Assembly: GCF_004519315.1 (NCBI RefSeq)
Contig: NZ_SOZE01000019.1
Location: forward strand, 1 to 64,000
Origin: Mucilaginibacter psychrotolerans
GTDB lineage: Bacteria > Bacteroidota > Bacteroidia > Sphingobacteriales > Sphingobacteriaceae
DNA: 64,000 nucleotides
Direction: 5' to 3'
The position numbers and the translations under genes were made by a program. Shown here in pieces: positions 52,968 to 63,198 of this stretch. The notes beneath the pieces are model-generated. The model was not told the origin of the DNA, ran no database searches, and saw only the letters and a program-made list of their open reading frames with translations. Each line of letters starts with the position of its first letter. Position 1 is the first letter of the stretch.

Positions 52968-54548
52968 ATGAAAAAGAAATTTTTAAAAGTATTTGCCATT
53001 GCAATACTAACCGGCAGCATGTTTTCGTGTACAAATAAACTCGATCTGCTGCCAACTAACGAAATTACATCAGCCACCGTTTATGCTACGCCTGCGGGTT
53101 ACAAACAAGCATTTGCCAAAGTTTATGGTTCTTTTGCCTTAACAGGCAACCAGGGCCCTGCGGGCAATGGCGACGTACAAGGCATTGATGAAGGCACATC
53201 TGATTTTTTACGCCTTTTTTGGAAAGCGCAGGAGTTGAGTACAGATGAGGCCGTTATTGCCTGGGGAGATGTAGGTATTCAGGATTTTCACAACATGAAC
53301 TGGTCTGCCGCTAACCCTTTTTTAAAAGGCTTGTACTACCGCAGTTTATACCAGGTTACGCTGGCCAATGATTTCATCAGGCAGTCTGCAGATGATCAGT
53401 TGAGCAGTCGTGGTATTTCGGGCGCAGATGCAGATAAAATTCGCCAGTATCGCGCAGAGGCTCGTTTTTTAAGGGCTTTTCAGTACTGGGTGATGATGGA
53501 TATTTACGGAAGCACACCATTGGTTACCGAAACTGACCTTATTGGTGTAACAGTACCAAAACAAGCCGACCGCAAAGCACTGTTCAACTATGTTGAATCG
53601 GAATTAAAAGCAATCGAACCTACTTTGGCACCGCCAAAAGCTAATGAGTACGGTCGCGCCGATCAGGCAGCAGCCTGGGCCCTGTTAGCGCGCTTATACT
53701 TAAATGCCGAAGTGTACACCGGCACCAAGCACTATGATGATGCAATTACGTATTCAAGCAAAGTAATTAATGCTGGCTACTCATTAATCAGCAATTATCA
53801 ATGGATAATGCTTGCCGACAACAATCAAAACACTAGCGAAAATATCTTTACCATAAACTACGATGGTTTACGCACACAAAGCTATGGAGGCACTACGTTT
53901 TTAACGCACGCCCCTGTCGGCGGGTCAGAGTCTGCAAGTAATTTTGGTATCAGTGGCGGATGGGGCGGTGCGCGCACTACTAAAAACCTGCCAAACTTGT
54001 TCCCCGATTATACAGGTGCCGCAGATAAGCGCGCCCAGTTTTATACCAATGGCCAAAACCTCGAGATTAAAGATCAAAGTGCATTTACTGATGGATTTGC
54101 CGTTACCAAATACCGCAATGTAAACCGCTCAGGTGCAGCAGGTCAGAGCCTCGATTTCTCTGATGTGGATTTCCCTTTATTCAGGCTATCAGAAATGTAC
54201 TTAATTTATGCAGAAGCAGTACTAAGGGGTGGTGCTGGTGGTGATTTGGTTACCGCAGTAAACTACGTAAACAAAATCCGTACCCGTGCCTATGGCAATA
54301 CCAGCGGCAATGTTACAACTATCTCGCTTGATTTTATCTTAGACGAAAGGGCACGTGAGCTTTACTGGGAAGGCTTCCGCCGTACAGATTTGGTTCGTTA
54401 CGGCAGGTTTACAACCGCATCTTATCTGTGGCCATTTAAGGGTGGTGTTGCCGGTGGTAAAAGTGTTGAGGATTTCAGGAATATTTACCCTATCCCTACA
54501 GACGATATTACAGCCAACCCTACATTAAAACAAAACCCGGGCTATTAA
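52968..54548 (+). CDS. susD: SusD/RagB-type glycan-binding lipoprotein
   Basis: 526 aa. Lipoprotein signal with lipobox MFSC (ILTGSMFSCTNKLDLLPTNE). TPR-like helical fold: YRAEARFLRAFQYWVMMDIYG, RADQAAAWALLARLYLNAEV and the C-terminal DERARELYWEGFRRTDLVRY with IYPIPTDDITANPTLKQNPG. Forms the lid of the SusC transporter at the cell surface and binds glucans. Cotranscribed with susC. A perfect 9-bp hairpin follows at 54558-54580. Confidence 0.97.
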   Translation: MKKKFLKVFAIAILTGSMFSCTNKLDLLPTNEITSATVYATPAGYKQAFAKVYGSFALTGNQGPAGNGDVQGIDEGTSDFLRLFWKAQELSTDEAVIAWGDVGIQDFHNMNWSAANPFLKGLYYRSLYQVTLANDFIRQSADDQLSSRGISGADADKIRQYRAEARFLRAFQYWVMMDIYGSTPLVTETDLIGVTVPKQADRKALFNYVESELKAIEPTLAPPKANEYGRADQAAAWALLARLYLNAEVYTGTKHYDDAITYSSKVINAGYSLISNYQWIMLADNNQNTSENIFTINYDGLRTQSYGGTTFLTHAPVGGSESASNFGISGGWGGARTTKNLPNLFPDYTGAADKRAQFYTNGQNLEIKDQSAFTDGFAVTKYRNVNRSGAAGQSLDFSDVDFPLFRLSEMYLIYAEAVLRGGAGGDLVTAVNYVNKIRTRAYGNTSGNVTTISLDFILDERARELYWEGFRRTDLVRYGRFTTASYLWPFKGGVAGGKSVEDFRNIYPIPTDDITANPTLKQNPGY

Positions 54549-54557
54549 GGGCTTACT

Positions 54558-54580
54558 CAGGCCCGGCTATACCGGGCCTG
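54558..54580 (+). other. Intergenic hairpin between susD and susE
   Basis: CAGGCCCGG, loop CTATA, CCGGGCCTG: a perfect nine-pair stem with no T-tract. It may adjust message stability or expression between susD and susE rather than end transcription. Confidence 0.7.
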
Positions 54581-54622
54581 CGCTACTGTTATTTATAAAT
54601 ACATTTAAATAAGTATAAAAAA

Positions 54623-55684
54623 ATGAAAACATTAATTACCAGATTTTTAGCTTTTAGCTGCATGGCCATTTTGGTACTGGCTTCCTGCAAAAAAGACGAA
54701 GTGCGCACCGTAGCTCAGCCTGCAACAGGCGGTGCTTTAACCGCTTCTACAACAACGCCGGTATTGTCAAAATCTAATTTAACGGCTACGGCTATTACCA
54801 TTACCGCTACTGCGCAAAAGTATGGCTATAATTCGGCGGCCACTAATTCCCTGCAAATAGCCGTTAAAGGCACGGCCTTCGCTTCACCTACTGAGGTAGC
54901 TCTGCCGACAGGAGCGCTTAGCAAGAGTTATACAGTTAAGGATTTCAATAATTTATTGCTATCTTTCAATTTACCAACCGGTACACCGGCGCAATTAGAG
55001 ATGCGTGTCAAATCAGCTCTTAGTTCAACAGCAACCGAAGGATTGGCTTACTCAAATGTTGTTACCGTTACTGCTACGCCATTTGCACTGGTTTCTTACA
55101 TTTATGTACCCGGCGCATACCAAGGCTGGAACCCACCAACAGCAGACAGCTTGCAGTCGCCAACAGGTAACGGCATTTATACCGGTATCATCAATTTCAC
55201 ACCGGGTAATTTGGGCTTTAAGGTTACGCCTCAAAAGAAATGGGACGTAGCATACGGCACAGCGGGCGGCAACAAAATAAGCACCAGCGGCAGCGACTTT
55301 GCAGCACCGGGTGCCGGCCAGTACCAGTTGACCGTTGATTTAAATGCAAACACCATCACCATTGAACCGGTGGCGGCTTACTATAGTGTTATTGGCGATG
55401 CTACAGCCGGCGGCTGGGGTACCGATACCGACATGAAATACAACAACGGCACCAATACCTGGGAGATTCTTATCCCGCTGGTGTCTACAGGGCATTTTAA
55501 AGTGAGGAAAAACCACGACTGGGGTACCAGCTACGGTGTGCCAAAAGTAGGCGCAGACGGTGCAACCTTAGCATCAAGCGATTCAAATGATATCCCCGTT
55601 GCGGCAACCGGAACGTATAAATTTACTTTTACGCCAATTGGCACAGATAACAAAACTGCCGCGTACACCTTAGTGAAACAATAA
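54623..55684 (+). CDS. susE: SusE/SusF-like starch-binding lipoprotein
   Basis: 353 aa. Lipoprotein signal with lipobox LASC (MAILVLASCKKDE). The N-terminal SusE domain (SKSNLTATAITITATAQKYG, MRVKSALSSTATEGLAYSNV) is followed by two starch-binding Ig-like modules. Each has aromatic residues: YVPGAYQGWNPPTADSLQ with FKVTPQKKWDVAYG, and VIGDATAGGWGTDTDMKYNN with FKVRKNHDWGTSYG. Sits on the cell surface and holds starch for the transporter. A terminator hairpin separates it from the enzyme genes. Confidence 0.93.
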   Translation: MKTLITRFLAFSCMAILVLASCKKDEVRTVAQPATGGALTASTTTPVLSKSNLTATAITITATAQKYGYNSAATNSLQIAVKGTAFASPTEVALPTGALSKSYTVKDFNNLLLSFNLPTGTPAQLEMRVKSALSSTATEGLAYSNVVTVTATPFALVSYIYVPGAYQGWNPPTADSLQSPTGNGIYTGIINFTPGNLGFKVTPQKKWDVAYGTAGGNKISTSGSDFAAPGAGQYQLTVDLNANTITIEPVAAYYSVIGDATAGGWGTDTDMKYNNGTNTWEILIPLVSTGHFKVRKNHDWGTSYGVPKVGADGATLASSDSNDIPVAATGTYKFTFTPIGTDNKTAAYTLVKQ

Positions 55685-55691
55685 AAAATAC

Positions 55692-55732
55692 AATGGCCGG
55701 TGTACAAATAAGCACCGGCCATTTTGTTTTTT
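55692..55732 (+). terminator. Intrinsic terminator between susE and susA
   Basis: AATGGCCGGTG, a 10-nt loop, CACCGGCCATT and TTGTTTTTT. A strong stem with a T-tract, lying inside the operon, so transcription into the enzyme genes may be reduced here. Confidence 0.85.
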
Positions 55733-55774
55733 AACAATTTTTTGGGTTTACCCGGGTATATAATTAGTCGATAT

Positions 55775-57628
55775 ATGAAATTAAGGTTACAAATAACACT
55801 GGCATTTTCACTGCTGTCGGGCAGCCTGCTCGCGCAAATTCCGGCTCTGGAAAGGGTGGAGCCCGCTTTTTGGTGGGTAGGTTTTAAAAACCCTAAAGTA
55901 CAGCTTATTGTGCATGGTAATCAGATATCCGGTAAAACGGTCAGTTTGAATTATCCGGGCGTGAAGCTATCAGCCGTGCATAAAGTAGAGAATGCCAATT
56001 ACCTGTTTCTCGACCTTTCAGTTAACGCGGCTACCAGGCCTGGTAAATTTCCGATCGTGTTTAAACAAGCAGGGAAAAAAGATCTCGTTTATACCTACGA
56101 GCTTAAACAACGTAATAAAGGTACCGATTGGGCGCAGGGCGTAACCAATAAAGACCTGATATACCTGTTGATGCCAGATCGTTTTTCTAATGGCGACCAA
56201 ACAAACGATGTGGTACCCGGAATGCTGGAGACAGGCCTGCATCGCGATTCGATGTATTCCAGGCACGGCGGAGATATACAGGGATTAATTAACCACTTGG
56301 GCTATCTGAAAGATTTGGGTGTAACAGCCCTTTGGATGACTCCGGAAATAGAGAACGACGAACCGCATGCATCATACCATGGTTATGCCGTAACCGATTA
56401 TTACCATATCGACCGCCGCTTCGGTACAAACGATTTGTTTAAAACCTATGTGGCAAAAAGCCATCAATTGGGCTTAAAGGTTATAAAGGACCTGGTGCAC
56501 AATCATATTGGCACAGAAAGCTGGCTGATACAGGATATGCCGATGAAAAGCTGGGTGCATCAATGGCCAAAATATACCAACTCAAACTTCAGAGATGCTG
56601 CCGTGATGGACCCGCATGGTTCCGCTGCAGACAGAAAGCAAATGCTGGATGGCTGGTTTGATAAGCGGATGGCCGATGTAAACCAAACAAATCCTTATGT
56701 GCAAAATTACCTTACCCAAAACCATATCTGGTGGGTAGAATATGCCGGAATAGATGGGCTTCGTTTAGATACATACCCATATAACGACCCGGTTTACATG
56801 GCGGATTGGGCGAAAAAATTAAAATCTGAGTTTCCGCACCTTTCCATATTTGGCGAAACACTGGTATGGTCGGTAGCTAATCAGGCATATTTTACACAAG
56901 GCAATACGGTAAACCGCGGTTTTGACACACAACTGCCGGGCATTACTGATGCACAAATAAAAGATGCGATTACGGAGGCACTGAACGGTAAAGAGGGTTG
57001 GACAGATGGTGTAAACCGGCTTTACAATATCGTAGCGCAGGATTTTATGTACCAGGACGCTACCCGCAATACTATCTTTTTAGACAACCACGATATGAGC
57101 CGTTTTTACTCGGTGGTTGGCGAAGACTTCACAAAGTTTAAATCTGGCATTGCCATGTTGCTCACCATGCGCGGCGTGCCGCAAATGTATTATGGCGACG
57201 AAATATTGATGAAGGGTTACTCAAACCCGGATGGTTTGGTGCGCGAGGATTTCCCGGGTGGTTGGGCTGGTGACAAGAAAGATAAATTTACCGCAGAGGG
57301 TCGTAACGCACAAGAGAACGAAGCTTTTAACTACGTGCGCACGCTGGCTAACTATCGCAAAAATACCGCAGCCCTGCAAACCGGTAAACTCCAGCAGTAC
57401 ATCCCGCGTAACGGTATCTACACGTATTTTAGGTACGATGCACAGAAAACCGTAATGATTGCCTACAACGGCAACGAAAAGGAGGCTGTGCTGAACACCG
57501 ATTATTTTACAGAACGCATGGCCGGGTTCAATACCGGCATCAATGTCATAACTAACGAGGAAATAGCCACTTTAAAGCAGTTATCTATACCGGCTAAAAC
57601 CACACTAATTATCGAACTAAGCAAATGA
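55775..57628 (+). CDS. susA: Neopullulanase/cyclomaltodextrinase, GH13 (SusA-like)
   Basis: 617 aa from ATG 55775 (MKLRLQITLAFSLLSGSLLA), the same length as SusA of Bacteroides as I recall. Signal peptide ending LLAQ. N-terminal cyclomaltodextrinase domain (VEPAFWWVGFKNPKVQLIVH), GH13 barrel (YLLMPDRFSNGDQTND, GVTALWMTPEIEND), catalytic Asp in GIDGLRLDTYPYN, Glu in IFGETLVWS and Asp in FLDNHDMSRF. A C-terminal beta domain follows. It hydrolyses maltodextrins and pullulan in the periplasm. Four bases overlap with the transporter gene start. Confidence 0.95.
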   Translation: MKLRLQITLAFSLLSGSLLAQIPALERVEPAFWWVGFKNPKVQLIVHGNQISGKTVSLNYPGVKLSAVHKVENANYLFLDLSVNAATRPGKFPIVFKQAGKKDLVYTYELKQRNKGTDWAQGVTNKDLIYLLMPDRFSNGDQTNDVVPGMLETGLHRDSMYSRHGGDIQGLINHLGYLKDLGVTALWMTPEIENDEPHASYHGYAVTDYYHIDRRFGTNDLFKTYVAKSHQLGLKVIKDLVHNHIGTESWLIQDMPMKSWVHQWPKYTNSNFRDAAVMDPHGSAADRKQMLDGWFDKRMADVNQTNPYVQNYLTQNHIWWVEYAGIDGLRLDTYPYNDPVYMADWAKKLKSEFPHLSIFGETLVWSVANQAYFTQGNTVNRGFDTQLPGITDAQIKDAITEALNGKEGWTDGVNRLYNIVAQDFMYQDATRNTIFLDNHDMSRFYSVVGEDFTKFKSGIAMLLTMRGVPQMYYGDEILMKGYSNPDGLVREDFPGGWAGDKKDKFTAEGRNAQENEAFNYVRTLANYRKNTAALQTGKLQQYIPRNGIYTYFRYDAQKTVMIAYNGNEKEAVLNTDYFTERMAGFNTGINVITNEEIATLKQLSIPAKTTLIIELSK

Positions 57629-59019
57629 CAGCTTTAAAAGAAACTATTATGGAACAGCCAATTGTAAATGCGCAAAAGGCTGTAGAACGCCCGCAATTAT
57701 CTTTCTGGCAAATCTTCAATATGAGCTTCGGTTTTTTGGGGATCCAGTTTGGTTTTGCGCTTCAAAACGGTAACGCATCGCGTATATTACAAAGCTTTGG
57801 TGCCAACGTAGAGCACTTATCGCTTTTTTGGCTGGCAGCGCCTGTTACGGGCATGATTGTACAGCCCATTATTGGCCATTATAGCGATCGTACCTGGAAC
57901 CGCCTGGGCCGGCGTAAACCGTATTTTTTAACCGGCGGTATCCTATCGGCACTTGCCCTGCTATTTATGCCCAACGCCGCGCTGCTGATGTTTCTTCCGC
58001 CGGTAATGGTGGGAGCGGGCATCCTGATGATCATGGATGCTTCTTTTAACGTTGCCATGGAGCCTTTCAGAGCACTTATAGGCGATAACTTGCCCGATAA
58101 TCAGCGCAGTTTAGGCTTTTCTATCCAAACTTTTTTAATTGGCTTGGGTGCCGTTACCGGCTCTGTACTTCCATGGGCAATCAGCCATTTCATGGGCACT
58201 CAAACGGCAGCTGCCGGTCATGTACAGCCAAACGTAATCTATTCTTTTTACGTTGGTGCTGTGGTAATGATCGTTTGCCTGCTTTGGACAGTACTTCGCA
58301 CAAAAGAATACTCACCCGCCGAGTATGCCAAATTCCATCCGGAAGGGACAGAAGTAGAACAAAAGCAGGGCCTGGGCGAAATCGTCAAAGATTTTAAAAA
58401 TATGCCCGTTGCCATGCGCCAATTAGGATTGGTGCAGTTCTTCTCGTGGTTTGCTTTGTTCTCCATGTGGGTGTTTGCCTCACCGGCTATCGCCTCGCAC
58501 GTTTTCCACGTCGACCTGAAAGACACCACTTCTGTAAATGCAGCCAAAGCCGGCGATTGGGTAACCCTGATGTTCGGCGTTTATAACGGCGTTTCTGCGC
58601 TATACGCTTTGTGCCTTCCGGCTATTGCACGTGCAACAAGCCGCAAATTGGCACATTCCCTGTCGCTTACGGCTGGGGGGCTGGGGCTTATCTCCATTTT
58701 TTTTGTACAAAATCAATACATGCTCATCATTAGTATGGTAGGTATAGGCCTGGCATGGGCAAGTATTTTAGCAATGCCGTATGCCATACTTTCCGGCTCT
58801 ATTCCGGCTAAAAAGATGGGGGTTTATATGGGCATCTTTAACTTTTTTATCACTTTCCCGCAGATAATAAACGGTTTTTTTGGCGGATGGATCGTTAAAA
58901 ACCTTTTCGGTGGACAATCTATCTACGCACTGGTGCTGGCCGGCATTATTATGCTTTGCGCAGCAATTTCGGTTATTTACGTGCAGGACGGGAAAGACAT
59001 TAAGTACGCTAAAAAGTAA
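57625..59019 (+). CDS. MFS maltose/maltodextrin transporter (SLC45-like)
   Basis: 464 aa with twelve hydrophobic segments. The N-terminal MSFGFLGIQFGFALQNGNAS and PIIGHYSDRTWNRLGRRKPY (the RxxxxRR-type loop) are hallmarks of the SLC45/GPH-like sugar porters, and the second half repeats the pattern. It moves maltose or maltodextrin across the inner membrane. The start at 57625 overlaps the susA stop by four bases; an ATG eight codons later is a possible alternative. It follows susA and precedes pullulanase by six bases. Confidence 0.9.
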   Translation: MTALKETIMEQPIVNAQKAVERPQLSFWQIFNMSFGFLGIQFGFALQNGNASRILQSFGANVEHLSLFWLAAPVTGMIVQPIIGHYSDRTWNRLGRRKPYFLTGGILSALALLFMPNAALLMFLPPVMVGAGILMIMDASFNVAMEPFRALIGDNLPDNQRSLGFSIQTFLIGLGAVTGSVLPWAISHFMGTQTAAAGHVQPNVIYSFYVGAVVMIVCLLWTVLRTKEYSPAEYAKFHPEGTEVEQKQGLGEIVKDFKNMPVAMRQLGLVQFFSWFALFSMWVFASPAIASHVFHVDLKDTTSVNAAKAGDWVTLMFGVYNGVSALYALCLPAIARATSRKLAHSLSLTAGGLGLISIFFVQNQYMLIISMVGIGLAWASILAMPYAILSGSIPAKKMGVYMGIFNFFITFPQIINGFFGGWIVKNLFGGQSIYALVLAGIIMLCAAISVIYVQDGKDIKYAKK

Positions 59020-59025
59020 TAACAG

Positions 59026-61005
59026 ATGAAGCAATTGAAGTTTTATGGCGCGTTTGCATTGCTGATTTTTACCACTGCATTTAAAGATCCCGACCCTGTT
59101 TATCCGGTTTACAACGGTACCGATCTGGGCGTTATCTACTCGCCCGCAAAAACCACTTTTAAAGTTTGGGCTCCACAAGCTACAGCTGTAAAATTGCGTT
59201 TATATGCCCATGGGCAAGGCGGTGAAGTTCTGCAAACCATAAACCTGGAAAAAAAAGGTAATGGCACCTGGGCTACAAGCATAACAAAAGATATCAGGAA
59301 CCGCTACTATACCTTCCAGGTTATGCAGGATGGCCACTGGCTGTTAGAAGTTCCGGATATGTATGCCAAAGCGGTAGGTGTTAACGGTAAGCGAGGCATG
59401 GTTGTTGATTTACGTGAGACCAACCCCGCCGACTGGGCAAACGATAAGCGGCCCCCATTGAAGAACTTTACCGACATTATACTTTACGAAACACACGTAC
59501 GCGATATTTCAGTCGACCCTAACTCGGGCATCAAGAATAAAGGCAAGTTTTTAGGCCTTGCGGAGGTTGGTACTAAAAGCCCCGATGGATTAGCTACCGG
59601 GCTTAGCCATATGAAGGAATTGGGCGTAACCCATGTGCATTTGCTGCCTTCTTTTGATTTTGCTACGGTAGATGAAACTAAGCCAGCCAGTGCCCAGTAC
59701 AATTGGGGATACGATCCGCAAAATTATAACGTGCCCGAAGGAAGTTACGCTACTGACCCTTATAACGGCAATGTACGTATCCGCGAGTTTAAGCAAATGG
59801 TGAAAGCTATGCACGCGAACGGCCTGCGGGTGGTGTTGGATGTGGTGTACAATCATACCAACGATACCGAACACTCGGTTTTTAACCAGTTTGCTCCTGG
59901 CTACTACTATCGCAAAACAGCATCTGGCCAATATTCTAACGGCACCGGCTGTGGTAACGAAACCGCATCCGAGCGGCCCATGATGCGTAAATTCATGATC
60001 GAATCTGTGTTATACTGGGCCAAAGAATACCATCTGGATGGTTTCAGGTTCGATCTTATGGGCGTGCATGATATTGCGACGATGAATGAATTAAGCGATG
60101 CGCTGCACAAATACGATCCATCAATATTTATTTATGGCGAAGGCTGGACTGCTGGCGACAGCGTTTTGCCCGACAGCCTGCGTGCAACCAAGGCCCATAC
60201 GGCGCAGCTGCACCAGATTGCCGCCTTTGGCGACGATATGCGCGACGGGTTGAAAGGCGGTTTCAGCGATGTAAAAGCCAAGGGTTTTGTGAGTGGCCAG
60301 GCAGGTACCGCCGAGAGTGTTAAATTTGGCATTGCAGGGGCAGTACAACACCCTCAGCTCAATTACCAGGCGGTAAATTATTCCAAATCACCATGGGCGG
60401 CGCAACCCGGGCAAGCAATCAGTTATGCATCCTGCCATGATGATAATACATTATTTGACCGGTTGAAGATTGGCAATCCGGGTAGCAGCGAAGCACAGCT
60501 CATTAAAATGGACAAACTTAGCAATACCGCCGTATTAACTGCGCAAGCGGTAACTTTCCTTCATTCCGGAGCGGAATTTTTGCGCACAAAATATGGCGTA
60601 GCCAACTCCTATAAATCGCCCGACAGTATTAACCGGATAGACTGGCACCGAAAAGCTATATATAAATCTGTTTTCAACTATTACAGCGGCTTGGTGGCGC
60701 TGCGAAAAAGTCACCCGGCTTTTCGGATGCCAACGGCGCAAATGATACGCAAGCATTTGAATTTCGAAAGCACTTCTAACGAGAGCTTGATCGCCTACAC
60801 CTTAAATGATAATGCCAATGGTGATAGTTGGAGATCTATCCTGGTAGCACTTAATGGAGGTGCAACCGAACAAGTATTAACCTTGCCCGCCGGTAACTGG
60901 GTAATAGTTGCCAACGGCGAGCGGGTGAACGAGCGCGGACTGGGTAAGGCGTCCGGTTCCGTTAGCATTCCGGCAACTACAGCATATATTTTATACAGGC
61001 AATAA
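59026..61005 (+). CDS. pulA: Type I pullulanase
   Basis: 659 aa. Short N-terminal signal (MKQLKFYGAFALLIFTTAF). CBM48-like N-domain (TTFKVWAPQATAVKLRLYAH), then GH13 barrel with YNWGYDPQNYNVPEGSYATD, the type I pullulanase signature. Catalytic Asp in DGFRFDLMGVHD, Glu in FIYGEGWTAGD, Asp in SYASCHDDNTLFDRL. It cuts alpha-1,6 branches of starch or pullulan fragments. It starts six bases after the transporter gene and precedes the alpha-amylase gene by 46 bases. Confidence 0.94.
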   Translation: MKQLKFYGAFALLIFTTAFKDPDPVYPVYNGTDLGVIYSPAKTTFKVWAPQATAVKLRLYAHGQGGEVLQTINLEKKGNGTWATSITKDIRNRYYTFQVMQDGHWLLEVPDMYAKAVGVNGKRGMVVDLRETNPADWANDKRPPLKNFTDIILYETHVRDISVDPNSGIKNKGKFLGLAEVGTKSPDGLATGLSHMKELGVTHVHLLPSFDFATVDETKPASAQYNWGYDPQNYNVPEGSYATDPYNGNVRIREFKQMVKAMHANGLRVVLDVVYNHTNDTEHSVFNQFAPGYYYRKTASGQYSNGTGCGNETASERPMMRKFMIESVLYWAKEYHLDGFRFDLMGVHDIATMNELSDALHKYDPSIFIYGEGWTAGDSVLPDSLRATKAHTAQLHQIAAFGDDMRDGLKGGFSDVKAKGFVSGQAGTAESVKFGIAGAVQHPQLNYQAVNYSKSPWAAQPGQAISYASCHDDNTLFDRLKIGNPGSSEAQLIKMDKLSNTAVLTAQAVTFLHSGAEFLRTKYGVANSYKSPDSINRIDWHRKAIYKSVFNYYSGLVALRKSHPAFRMPTAQMIRKHLNFESTSNESLIAYTLNDNANGDSWRSILVALNGGATEQVLTLPAGNWVIVANGERVNERGLGKASGSVSIPATTAYILYRQ

Positions 61006-61050
61006 TAAACATTTACTACCCGGCTAAGCGGTTGGCAAAAACACATAACT

Positions 61051-62961
61051 ATGAGAAGGATTATTTTATTAACGGGGATTATTGGGTTGCTATTTAGCAC
61101 CGTAAGTTGCAGTAAGAAAAATGTAGGCCCTACTCCGCCGGGCGGTGGGGGCGTGGTTAACCCGCCGGTTACAAACGGCAAAGACTTGCCCGCAGGCGCA
61201 GGCGATGGAGTAACCTACATCAATTCGGGCACATCGGCCATATTTAATATTTATGCACCCGGCAAAACATCAATGGCGGTAATAGGTGAGTTTAATAATT
61301 GGGCTCCCACAACCATGTCTGTTACCCCCGATGGTAACAACTGGTGGGTACAAATTGATAACCTGGATGCCAGCAAGGAATATGCTTACCAGTACCTGGT
61401 TGATGGCAACCTTAAAGTAGCCGACCCATATTGTGAGAAAGTATTGGATCCGGATAATGACAAGTACATCCCTGCAACAGTATATCCCGGTTTAAAGGCC
61501 TATCCGGCAGGGCAAACCGGCATAGTGAGTGTAATGCAAGCCAACCAGCCGTCTTATACCTGGAAAAACAACACTTTCACCCGCCCCGACAAAAACAAAC
61601 TGGTAATTTATGAATTACACGTGCGCGATTTTGTGGGCACCCATAGCTATAAAACCATAAAAGATACGTTGAATTACTTGAGCAACCTGGGCGTAAACGC
61701 AATTGAGTTGATGCCGGTGAACGAGTTTGAAGGCAATTTATCCTGGGGATATAATCCCTCGTTTTATTTTGCTGTCGACAAATATTACGGCACTAAAAAT
61801 GACCTTAAGGCATTGATAGACGAATGCCACTCGCGCGGTATGGCCGTTATTTTGGATATGGTGCTCAACCATTCCTTCGGGCAGTCGCCAATGGTGCAGC
61901 TTTACTTTGATAAAGCAACAAATAAGCCAACAAGCAACAGCCCATGGTTCAATGTGAACCCAACCCACCCCTACAATGTTGGGTACGATTTTAACCATGA
62001 AAGTGCTGCCACAAAATACTTCGCTAAAAATGTAATTAAGTTTTACATGCAGCAATATAAGATTGATGGCTACCGCTTTGACCTGGCGAAAGGTTTTACC
62101 GAAAGGGTAAGCAGCGATGATGCTTCATTTGCGGCTTACGATGCTTCGCGCGTTGCCATCTGGAACGAATACAACAACTACATTAAAAGCATCGACAACA
62201 ATAACTTTTATAATATTCTGGAATTTTTTGGAAGCGACCGCGAGGAGAAAGAGTTAGCCGATAACGGCATGATGTTTTGGAGCAATCTCAATTATAACTT
62301 CAACGAAGCTACAATGGGGTATGTACCAACCTCTAACTTTGCAAGGTTATATTATAGTAACCATACCGGCTTTACCCAACCGGATAATATAGTGAGCTAC
62401 ATGGAAAGCCACGATGAAGAACGCCTGATGTACAAAAACCTGCAGTATGGTAATTCATCGGGAAGTTATAATGTAAAAAACTTAGCAACAGCCTTAGCTC
62501 GGCAGGAAGCCGCTGCTGCCTTTTTATTTACTGCTCCGGGTCCAAAAATGGTTTGGCAATTTGGCGAGGTGGGCTACGATGTCAGTATCGATCAAAACGG
62601 TCGCACCGGTGAAAAGCCCATTCATTGGGAATATAACAATGATCCTTTGCGCCATAAACTGTATGCAACATTTGCAAAGCTGATTAAAATGAAGATCAAA
62701 AATTCCGTATTCGCCACTTCCACCATCAGCTATAATGCCGCAGGCTCTGTTAAAACGGCCTATTTAACGGGCACAGGCGGCCTTAATGTAGTTGTAGCCG
62801 GAAATTTCGATGTAAACACCCAGTCAGCTACATTGGCGTTCCCCAGTGCAGGTACCTGGTATGATTATATGACAGGAGCCACCATCAATGTTACTTTGCC
62901 TTATACAATAGACATGGCCCCGGGCGAGTACCATATTTATAGTAATGCCGTGTTAAATTAA
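61051..62961 (+). CDS. GH13 alpha-amylase lipoprotein with E-set/CBM48-like domain
   Basis: 636 aa. Lipoprotein signal (MRRIILLTGIIGLLFSTVSC, lipobox TVSC), Gly/Pro-rich linker, then an E-set domain (FNIYAPGKTSMAVIGEFNNW). The catalytic barrel has LVIYELHVRDFVGTHSYKTI, catalytic Asp in IDGYRFDLAKGFT, Glu in ILEFFGSDREEKE, and Asp in YMESHDEERLMY. The C-terminal beta domain ends in a region typical of Bacteroidota amylases. Probably anchored at the cell surface to start starch breakdown. It is the last gene of the starch locus, and a terminator lies ~190 bases downstream. Confidence 0.93.
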   Translation: MRRIILLTGIIGLLFSTVSCSKKNVGPTPPGGGGVVNPPVTNGKDLPAGAGDGVTYINSGTSAIFNIYAPGKTSMAVIGEFNNWAPTTMSVTPDGNNWWVQIDNLDASKEYAYQYLVDGNLKVADPYCEKVLDPDNDKYIPATVYPGLKAYPAGQTGIVSVMQANQPSYTWKNNTFTRPDKNKLVIYELHVRDFVGTHSYKTIKDTLNYLSNLGVNAIELMPVNEFEGNLSWGYNPSFYFAVDKYYGTKNDLKALIDECHSRGMAVILDMVLNHSFGQSPMVQLYFDKATNKPTSNSPWFNVNPTHPYNVGYDFNHESAATKYFAKNVIKFYMQQYKIDGYRFDLAKGFTERVSSDDASFAAYDASRVAIWNEYNNYIKSIDNNNFYNILEFFGSDREEKELADNGMMFWSNLNYNFNEATMGYVPTSNFARLYYSNHTGFTQPDNIVSYMESHDEERLMYKNLQYGNSSGSYNVKNLATALARQEAAAAFLFTAPGPKMVWQFGEVGYDVSIDQNGRTGEKPIHWEYNNDPLRHKLYATFAKLIKMKIKNSVFATSTISYNAAGSVKTAYLTGTGGLNVVVAGNFDVNTQSATLAFPSAGTWYDYMTGATINVTLPYTIDMAPGEYHIYSNAVLN

Positions 62962-63153
62962 CGCGGTTTATTAAAACTCGGAAAAATATTTGAGATCCTT
63001 TCAAGCGGGTATAGCAGCTGGTTTGTTAGTTGTCGAACAAAAAACTTTCGGAGCGAATGGGCTTAGTATTTTGGGTGACTTGTCACAATTGATGTTTAAT
63101 AGGTCACCAGAAGAATGTAATTTATTGAATATTTTGGATGTTCCAAGAAACAA

Positions 63154-63186
63154 AAACGCCTTAAATGCATCATTTAAGGCGTTTTT
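63154..63186. terminator. Bidirectional terminator after the starch operon
   Basis: AAAACGCCTTAAATG, loop CAT, CATTTAAGGCGTTTTT. A perfect stem with A- and T-tracts; it can also stop transcription from the tRNA side. Confidence 0.88.
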
Positions 63187-63198
63187 CGTATGAATTCG

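Noticed and set aside
62990-63193. A 67-codon plus-strand frame after the alpha-amylase gene
   Set aside because: It starts on a weak codon and reads through a perfect bidirectional terminator.
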